Source of the DNA: Auxenochlorella pyrenoidosa | Lineage: Eukaryota; Chlorophyta; Trebouxiophyceae; Chlorellales; Chlorellaceae | Length of the DNA stretch: 11,220 nucleotides | NCBI GenBank assembly: GCA_001430745.1 | Contig: KQ481938.1 | Location: 1,205,803-1,217,022 of the forward strand | Direction: 5' to 3' | The notes under the pieces: model-generated | Database searches by the model: none | What the model saw: the letters and a program-made list of their open reading frames with translations, nothing else | What the model was told of the DNA's origin: nothing | Shown here: one piece after another, positions 1 to 6,778 of the stretch | How positions within the stretch are numbered: position 1 is the stretch's first letter | Layout of the letters: the number at the start of each line of letters is the position of its first letter | Program-made: the position numbers and the translations under genes

Positions 1-2452
1 CCACGGCGCGAGCGCCCAGCGGCGTGCCTGCGTGAAGTGCGCCACCAGGCGCGAGTCAAAGTACCTCGCCGCCCACGGTGGGTGTCACCCGCGGTGGCCT
101 TGACCTGCACTGGGGTGGAGTCAGGGTGAAGAGGCAGAGGAAATCAAGCACGGTGCTGCAAACAGAGGGCCCATGCCCCTGCTGTTGTCGAGAGATTTTC
201 GGTAGCAGCGAGACTTCCAGTACAGGCCAAAGCAGCGCACGGAGGCAGCAGTTCCAGTGTTCACTTGCCTCGAAGATGCCCTCGTCGATGCTGAGCAGGG
301 ACACATCAAAGGTGCCGCCGCCCAGGTCGAAGATCAGCACGTTGTGCTCGCTGTGCTTGGCGCCTGCGGGGCAGCAAGGCGTGGAGGATGACCGGCGCGG
401 CCGTCAGCACGCAGGCAGGCACCGACCACACCCCGCAGGAGGGCGCCGGAGGCAGCACCCCCTACTCACGGTCCTTTTCTTTGACCTGTAGCACTCAAAG
501 AAAACAGGGATAGCCTCACCCTTGGTCTTCTTGTCCAGGCCGTAGGCGATGGCGGCGGCGGTGGGCTCGTTGATGATGCGCAGCACCTCCAGGCCCGAGA
601 TCACGCCCGCATCCTGCGGGGAGGGGCCGGGCCACCGCCCAGTTCAGCCCGCGGCGTAAGTGGCTGGGCTGAACGCGAGGCGGCGCGGCGGCAGCGACGC
701 AATTCCGTGATCGCACTGCCGGGAGCGCGGAGGCCCTGCCCTGGGCCTGCGTCCGTGCCCGCCGAGGAGCCAGGCATGGCTGGCAGGCCCCATGCGGTGT
801 GTGTGTGTGCAGCACCCACCTTGGTGGCCTGGCGCTGCGAGTCGTTGAAGTATGCGGGGACGGTGATGACTGCCTTCTTGACCTGCGGGCACGGCCAGGC
901 AAAACAGGGCGCAGGGGTGCGTACTAGCCTGAGCTGGCTGTGGGGCTGCACCTGGCGCCCCCGCGTTTTGCAGGGCAGCTGCGTGAAGGCTGCCAGGCAT
1001 GGGCCCCCGAGAATGGGAGCTGGGCAGCAGCGTGGGGCCGGCTGCAGCTCAGCTGGTGGCCCGCGACCAGCTGCGCTCATCAAGACGCGCGGGGGGTGAG
1101 CAGTGGCAGGGCCCGGCCGGCCCGTGGGTGCGCGCGCTTGCCTGGCCGCCCAGGTACGTCTCAGCCGTCTCCTTCATCTTGGACAGCACCATGCTGGAGA
1201 TCTCCTCCGCGCTGAACGTCTTCTGCTCGCCCTTGTAATCCACTGCGGGGGGGGGGGCGGGGCAAAGGGGCCGGGCCACGCGTTGGGGCGGGTGCAGAGC
1301 GCTGGCCCTGCCGCCGTGGCCAGGGGCACACTCCCATAGAGGTGGTGTTCGTCCCGCATCCAACTGGCAGACCGGGCGCCCACCCTTGGCAGGCAGGGTG
1401 CTGGCAGGCTGCAGCGTGGCTGCTTCCCGTGCGGGAGGTTGGGGTCGCCCCGGCCACACTGCTCCTCTGAAGGGATGCCGCAGTGCATGTGCCAGCTGGC
1501 AGGTGCCTGCCGGCGGGCGCTCACCCTGGATCATGGGCTTGTCACCCGGGCCGGCCACCACCTTGAAGGGCCAGTGGCTCATGTCGTCCTGGGGCAGGGG
1601 GCGCGGGGTTGTGGTGGGGGGGGGTTGGGGTGGGGCGCAGGCTGCAGGCCCGGTACAAACTGACCGGGGGCTCGTGGCGGCCTGGAGGGCACGCAGCTTG
1701 CGCAGTTGGCGAAGGCAGGCATGTCGCATTGAGGCAGCTGCGAGCCCGCGCGCACCGTGCCTTGCGTGCACTACAGGGGCGCGTCAAATCTGCACAGGCT
1801 CTGCAGCCTCGGGCTCAACGCCAACGCCGCCTGGCCAAGAGCACTCAGCGTCTCTGCACGCCAGGCCTGCCGCGCGCCCCTGCCCAGCCCCCGCTTACCT
1901 TGACGGCAGGGTCAGAGAAGCGGCGGCCGATGAGGCGCTTGGCGTCGAACACCGTGTTGACCGGGTTCATGGCCACCTGGTTCTTGGCGGCGTCACCCAC
2001 CAGGCGCTCGGTGTCGGTGAAGGCGACGTAGGAGGGGGTGGTGCGGTTGCCCTGCACCGGGGAGTGCACTTGGCACAAGCTGGATCTTCTCGGCACATGG
2101 GGCCAGCAGGGTGCGGCTCTTCGAGTGTCGGGGCAAGGGCAAGTGGCGCCATGTGGGCTAGATACTTGCTGCGGCAAGCACGCCGGCGCTTTCTGGCGGC
2201 GCCTGGAAGGCCCAGCGCCCCGCCTCTCAACCGGCCAGCCCGCACCTGCTCATTGGGGATAATCTCCACGCGGTCGTGCTGCCACACCCCGACGCAGCTG
2301 TACGTCGTGCCTGCGGAGGGGAGATGCATGTTGGTGGTCAGCCTCGGTGGCCCGGTCCAGCGGCCAGCGGCTCCCGCGCGGCGGCGTGGCAGGGCCTTGA
2401 CCCCCCCCTGTCTCCTGGTCGCACCCAAATCGATTCCGACTGCTTTTGCCAT
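1..2452 (-). CDS. HSP70: Cytosolic HSP70 chaperone, N-terminal part, nine exons, runs off the window at base 1
   Basis: ATP-dependent protein-folding chaperone; the visible part is most of the nucleotide-binding domain. Exons, read on the minus strand: 2452-2425, 2310-2246, 2051-1899, 1588-1525, 1242-1142, 882-820, 613-520, 363-269, 104-28. The first eight join in frame. The protein opens [18 protein letters not shown], holding HSP70 signature 1 at residues 7-14; the catalytic Lys is in FDAKRLIGR (about residue 69); [17 protein letters not shown] is at 142-158; signature 2 [12 protein letters not shown] is at 200-211. There is no transit or signal peptide before the domain, so it is a cytosolic type, not ER, plastid or mitochondrial. 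The start ATG has a good context (AACATGG). About 246 of the family's usual 650 residues are present. Introns after exons 5 and 8 begin with GC. Exon 9 matches HSP70 but carries two extra bases (76 and 63). Family call is near certain; exon 9's end is inferred. Confidence 0.96.
61..80 (-). other. Two one-base insertions inside HSP70 exon 9
   Basis: After VKATAGDTH the HSP70 family continues Leu-Gly-Gly-Glu-Asp-Phe-Asp. The sequence reads CACC, an extra G (base 76), TGGGCGGCGAGG, an extra T (base 63), then ACTTTGAC. Without these two bases the exon would be 75 nt and in phase; with them it is 77 nt and the frame is lost. All other visible HSP70 exons are intact, so this is either a sequencing or assembly error or a real lesion. 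Confidence 0.75.
105..268 (-). other. GC-AG intron 8 of HSP70
   Basis: The exon before it ends in ...GIFE and the one after starts VKATAGDTH, which is continuous HSP70 sequence only if the donor is GAG|GCAAGT. The acceptor is GTGCAG. The donor matches the usual strong GC-donor form AG|GCAAGT. Confidence 0.85.
797..809. repeat. Short GT dinucleotide run in HSP70 intron 6
   Basis: Six and a half GT units lie just inside the 5' end of intron 6 (819..614). It is a simple microsatellite with no visible function. Confidence 0.7.
883..1141 (-). other. GC-AG intron 5 of HSP70
   Basis: The donor is CAG|GCAAGC and the acceptor CCCGCAG. Joining here gives ...ETYLGGQ then [12 protein letters not shown], the expected HSP70 sequence with phase 0. 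The only nearby GT (in GACGTACC) would delete the conserved Tyr-Leu-Gly. Confidence 0.85.
1589..1635 (-). repeat. C-rich tract at the 3' end of HSP70 intron 3 (G runs on the plus strand)
   Basis: Intron 3 (1898..1589, 310 bases) ends in runs of 4 to 9 C on the transcript, next to the acceptor CCCCAG at 1590-1589. On the plus strand these are six G runs close together, which could fold as a G-quadruplex. The simplest reading is a polypyrimidine tract for splicing. I see nothing else in the intron. Confidence 0.6.
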
Positions 2453-2725
2453 GTTGGCAGTGTTCTGCAGCGGTTCTTGAAGGCGTCACAGACACTGCAC
2501 AGCGCGGTCGGCAGTGAGTGTCGTTGTGAGTGTGCCGGCGAGGCTGCAACCTGTCGCAATTGTCCAAGTGAGATGATCAGACAGCAAGTAGGGCAATAAC
2601 AGATGTCAGAACAGCGAAGGGCCAAGGGTGGGGCGGGTGGGTGGGGGGCTTCTAGAGCGCACTTGTGCCCGTCCTTGATTCTCCCGCCAGCTCCTCAATT
2701 CCCGTCCCGATCATCTCCACTCATC

Positions 2726-2731
2726 TTTATA
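2726..2731 (-). promoter_or_regulatory. TATA box of the HSP70 gene
   Basis: TATAAA followed by G on the minus strand, 274 bases before the HSP70 ATG. It is a perfect consensus in a GC-rich region. Transcription would start near 2700-2695, giving a 5' leader of about 245 bases. Confidence 0.7.
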
Positions 2732-2788
2732 AGTTCGATCTCACTGTCGCGCCTCTCCAGGCAAAGGGCAGGAGCGGCGGGGCGGCAG

Positions 2789-2806
2789 GACCCCTCTTGA
2801 ATGCTC
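2789..2806. promoter_or_regulatory. Degenerate heat shock element upstream of HSP70
   Basis: Plus-strand GAC-cc-CTC-tt-GAA-tg-CTC matches alternating GAA/TTC units at 5-base spacing in 9 of 12 key positions, about 58 to 75 bases upstream of the TATA box. Spacing and place fit a heat-shock-factor site, but only one unit (GAA) is perfect, so this is a weak call. Confidence 0.35.
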
Positions 2807-3064
2807 ACTGTGGCAGCGGGGCGGTGGAAGCAGCATGGGCAGAAGCACAAGGCTATCCTAACTTCTTCACAACAACTAGTAATTTTAATTCAATCTGATG
2901 CAAGTGCCCCGTCCTTCGATTGCAAGAGCATGCTTGCACTGCAGGCAAATCCGCAGCAGAGGGCAGGAGGCGGGCATGCAATTGCGGGCATGCACTTTTG
3001 GTCAGCTGTTCCTGGTGTACCGTGCCAGCTGCTGTACGCCATCGCCTGCCCGGCAGTTCTGCCG

Positions 3065-5989
3065 CTAGCCCCCGTCCGTGCCGCTGCCGCCCGCATGCCT
3101 TCCGCTGCAGCGCTCTGACAGTTCGCAGACGTTCATGCCAGTGACCAGGACGACCAGGCCAGCACCCAGCGCCAGCAGGGTGACCAGGGCGCAGCGGGCG
3201 GCTGGCGAGGAATGGCGCCAGGCCAGGAGCATGTAGAACACAGTGGGCAGGACCAGCGAGCAGGAGATGGAGCCCAGGCCTGCAGGGGCCGGCGGCGGGG
3301 CAGTGCATGCGCCACAGGAGCGTGAAACGATGCATTCATCACCTGGCGGGGGGTCAGGGGCGTCAGGGGTGGGGTGGGGGTTGGGGGGCTTACTGCACCA
3401 GCCCTGGCACGGGCGGTCGGGCTCACCTCCCAGCAGGCTCAGCGCGGAGCCCAGCGCGTCGTACGCCACCAGGCCCAGCGTGCACCCCGCGGCAAACAGC
3501 CCCAGGCGCAGGCCATGTGCCGCCCAGCGCAGCGGCGGGTGGAAGTTGCCCTGCTCCTCGCGCGCCAGGGGCAGCACCGAAAGAATCATGTCCTGCGGAG
3601 GGGGGGAGGGGGCAGGCGGGCTGCTGTGCAGCAGAAGCGCTCCTTGAGCGCTGCGGCTGTGGGCACATGCTCCCCCGCGCGGCACCGCTGCGCGCGCACG
3701 CCTCGGGAGGCCCCCGCAGGTGGGCCCCGGTGCAGGCGGCACAACATGCAGCCCGGCAGCCCACCTGCAGCACCAGGTTGAGGGAGGGGTACTTGCAGAG
3801 CGTGTTGAGGAGCACCAGGGCCGCCAGGCCGCGGTCCACGGGCAGGCGGCGGAAGTGTCGGTAGGGGGAGCTGGTGGAGAGGTCGGTGGTGACCAGCGGC
3901 GAGGCAGAGTCGCCAAAGTACCTGGCATGGGGAAGGGGAGGGGACAAGGGGGGCAGGATGTGCCGCGGCACACCGAGGCCGGCAGGGGCGCGGCTTGCAC
4001 AGGCAGGAGCAGCGTTCGCGTAGCAGGCTGCCTGGCGGTGGGCCGCAGGCTATGGCAGGTCCCTGCAGCCGCCTTCACGAAACATGAGCCCCTGCACAAG
4101 CTGCTGCCTGCTCCCCTCCCCCACGACTCCCACCAATATCCCACAGCCGCCAGCGTGGTGTAGCCTGCCAGCATGGCAGTGAAAGCGCTGCTGATGGCCA
4201 GGGGGAACTGCGCGGGCTTACGCATGGCGCTGCAAGCACGGGGCAGGAGGAGGCAGGCGGGTGTCTGGCACACCTGAGGCCAGCACAGCATGGCAACAGC
4301 CCCTGCAACCGCGCAACAGTCTGCATCAGCGAACCAAGCTATCCGTGAGGTATTGCACTGGCTCGCTCAATGCAACGCTCTCAACGGTGGTCAGGCCTGC
4401 ACGCCTGGCCAGCTGACTCACGTGCGCAGCGCGGGCAGCGTGGAGTGTGCTGTCGCTGACAGCGCAAAGATGCCCACCGCCTGGATGATCCCTGTGCTGA
4501 TCAAATGGTGCCCCGGTGGCGGCTGCAACCAGGGCGAGCACAGGAACAAGGGCAGGGAGAGCGGCGGCGTGCACGGTAAGCACGGCCATGAGCAGGAGCA
4601 CAGTGGCAGCTGTGAGCATCTCCCATCTCCTTGTCACACAATAGGCTGTGCAGCAATGCATAATGCCAGGGTCAGCCTGCTCGGAGTGCCCTGGGTGCCC
4701 ACCCCTCCAGCAGCTGCCCCGTCAGACCTGCTGAGGCAGCGCTGCGCGCCGCGGGTCCAGAACCAGCAGCGCCAGCGTCAGCACGATCACCAGCAGGCAG
4801 GAGGACAGGCCGACCGCCGACAGCCGGCTGAGCCCTCTGCGGATGTCGACAAACAGGATGGGCAGCAGCAGGCAGGAGACGACGCCAGCCGCCAGCTGCC
4901 GCCCGTTCAGGGGCCCCAGGCCTGCGACAGGGGATAAGGAGTGCGCACGCCCGTACCCGGCTTGAGCTTGTGGGCAGCAGCGAGATCAGTGCTGTGGGCA
5001 CAGCACAGCACAGCTTATAGGAAGGTCGATGGGTGTGCCAGTCACCCACCTGGTGGCAGCAGCAGCTCCGCCATCCTCCAGGCCACCATGAGCAAGATGC
5101 AGGAGCCGCCAAAGAGCTCCAGGAAGGAGAAGAGCATGACTGCTCGCAAGCCGTGTCGCCCGGCCGCAGCGCGGCCCAGCGCAGGGTATGTGCGGGGCAC
5201 AGCAGCAGGCAGCAGGTCGAATGCCCAGACGATGAGCTGCAAGGATGCGCAGAACATCGGAGAGCTGAAGGACCCAGCTGTGCTGTTGCATCGCAGGTTG
5301 CCAAAAATCTGCCAATAGCACAGCGAACATGCAGCACTGAGCAGCCAATGGCGACAGCGCCCACCTGTCCAGACAGCGCAAACAGCGGCAGCAGCAGCGC
5401 CTGTACGCCGAGCGCCGCCCAGCCGCCTTTGCGTAGTGCAAAGGGCATCGACAGCAGGCCTGCGCTCGATGCGGGTGGTATGCATGAGGCGCATGGGCAA
5501 GTCTGCCGATGGAGCAAGGCTTGGGGCTGGAGCGAGCCTTGGCAGTAGGCAGAGAGGCTGCTGCTGCACTGTCGCCAGTAAAGCGTTCATCGAGACAGTC
5601 ATGCGCTGCGCCAGCTTTAGTGACTGCAGGTCTGCGTACCTGTGCCCACAAAGACGTTCAGGATGTTCCCTGTGGTCTGCAGGAGAGTTGTGCCTGGCAG
5701 GCGTGGTGCTGCCGGGCTGCCCTCCTCGAGCTCCACATCTCCAGAAAGTGCAAATCCGTTGTCTCTGCACGTCAACCAGCCAGCCAGGGATGCATGAGCA
5801 CAGTGCGCAGGCGCCGGCGCAGGCTGGCGGCAGCGGTTGCGGCGGGATGCAGACACTTGCTGCGGGACGTGCAAACAGATCAGCACAGTATAACGGCACT
5901 GCCCCAGGCGCTGATCACCGCTCGGGTGCGAGGAGAGGGAGCCGCAGACCGAGGTCAGCCTCCCTGTCGAGCAGGCCCTCCTCCTGCAT
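3065..5989 (-). CDS. AAAP-family amino acid transporter, AVT1/VIAAT-like, complete, ten exons
   Basis: Probable proton-coupled or exchange carrier of amino acids in a vacuolar or other inner membrane; substrate unknown. Exons on the minus strand: 5989-5919, 5764-5640, 5459-5365, 5236-5050, 4921-4728, 4522-4422, 4229-4134, 3921-3765, 3592-3427, 3279-3065. They sum to 1407 nt, 468 residues plus a TAG stop, with every phase consistent and all introns GT-AG. About 10 to 11 membrane segments are visible. Segment 1 has the family pattern NVFVGTGLLSMPFALRKGGW (residues 60-79). RTYPALGRAAAG follows segment 2 (112-123), then LELFGG in segment 3 (about 137-142). SATAHSTLPALR (246-257) sits at the family's Gly-His-x-x-Phe-Pro site, and GYWYFGD lies at about 288-294. 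The N-terminus is short and acidic. An in-frame stop at 6127..6125 precedes the ATG, and the stretch between is open without another ATG. Membrane location is inferred from family. Confidence 0.92.
3348..3388. repeat. Dense G-run cluster in transporter intron 9 (plus-strand G-quadruplex candidate)
   Basis: Six runs of 4 to 6 G with loops of 1 to 5 bases lie on the plus strand, the template strand of this gene, inside intron 3426..3280. In the RNA this is a C-rich tract between donor and acceptor. A DNA quadruplex is possible by pattern only. Confidence 0.55.
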
Positions 5990-6778
5990 GTCGGTGCGAC
6001 TCTCTGAGCGTCTCGAAACCTCGAGCGAGAGCAGGGTGCGATCGCCTGAGGCAGGACTTGATGCTGATGCCGCCGCCGCCGCAATGGGCTGCCCCAGCGT
6101 CCCACGAACTGCACCGTCTCCAGCTCAACTAAAAGTCACTGCTGACTGCCCTAGACTGTGGGCGACATGACGCGTTTCCAAAAAATACCTTGGTCGGCAA
6201 CCAGGTCCACCAGCCTGGTGCCAGCATTGTTCGAATGACACCGCTGAAGCGCAAGGTGCGCTGCTGTTCAAAACTCGAAGTCGAACCAACACCCAGCTTT
6301 TCTCAAGAAACAACTGTTGCAGCACCCAGCTCTGTAGGTGTTACAACTGAAGGGTGACGAGCTGGAGGGATCGTAGTGGGAGCACGTGCGGGGCAGACGG
6401 GGAGGCAAACAAAGGAGAGGAGAGCAGCGCACATGGCTGGGTTGGGTGCGCACAGCAATCATTCCTTGTTTGGTCAAGAGCTGGGGGATTGGTCACTTGG
6501 TAGCGGCAGAACAAGGCACAAGAGCGGAGAGGGTGGTGTTGAAATCAGGGGGAGCACAAGGGAACAAAAGGCCCTGGGAGGGCTGCAGGCAGGAACAGCT
6601 GCCATGGCTGCCAGCCACAGCAGCCGAGCATGTTGGCTAGACAAAGCGGTGCACGCTGGGCGGCAGGTAGATGCCTTCAATGTATGGCCGTTGTCATGCT
6701 CTGAGCGAAGAGCCCATGGGGCAGCCGCTCAACGGGCGGCAGCAGCGGCGCAGCCTGCTTCAGCTGCCCAGTGGCAGC
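5990..6778. other. Intergenic gap: zinc-finger gene 3' UTR and transporter 5' region
   Basis: No gene is supported. The right part (about 6778-6341) fits a 3' UTR of the zinc-finger gene ending near a TGTAA motif. The left part leads to the transporter: bases 6124-5990 are open in the transporter frame and read Ala/Ser-rich without an ATG, so they are either leader or part of an unseen upstream exon. An AT-rich patch at about 6179-6188 (minus-strand TATTTTTT) is a weak TATA-like candidate. I see no tRNA or repeat. Confidence 0.5.
6341..6345 (-). terminator. TGTAA poly(A) signal candidate for the zinc-finger gene
   Basis: TGTAA on the minus strand, 434 bases past the stop codon. TGTAA is the known poly(A) signal of Chlamydomonas and related chlorophytes. 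A five-base match can arise by chance, and the implied 3' UTR is long. Confidence 0.4.

Larger units (their letters stand above)
2453..3064. other. Intergenic gap: transporter 3' UTR and HSP70 promoter and leader
   Basis: No gene is supported here; short open frames on both strands lack any family resemblance. The HSP70 side holds a TATA box at 2731..2726 and a heat-shock-element-like array at 2789..2806. An AT-rich patch at 2870-2900 stands out from the GC-rich surroundings and may mark the end of the transporter transcript or open promoter DNA. No TGTAA motif was seen on the minus strand after the transporter stop, so its poly(A) site is unclear. Confidence 0.6.

Noticed and set aside
1142..1165. 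GT donor at GAGAC|GTACCT for HSP70 intron 5
   Set aside because: It would remove the conserved Tyr-Leu-Gly and break the phase with the next exon; the GC donor restores both.
1386..2480. Plus-strand open frame of 364 codons
   Set aside because: It lies antisense across HSP70 exons 1 to 4 and their introns, shows no recognisable domain, and is expected by chance at this GC content.
2474..2481. TTCTTGAA palindrome 22 bases before the HSP70 ATG as a heat shock element
   Set aside because: It has only two units and would lie downstream of the predicted start of transcription; the neighbouring units do not match.
5237..5364. Shorter transporter intron 3 ending at TTGGCAG (near 5309)
   Set aside because: It would add a Cys/Ser-rich stretch of about 24 residues not expected in the family; the TTGCAG acceptor at 5238-5237 gives the smooth segment 2 join SGQLIVWAFDLL.
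6226..6242. TTCGAAT resembling a tRNA T-loop
   Set aside because: The flanking 5-base stems do not pair and no acceptor, D or anticodon arm could be found.
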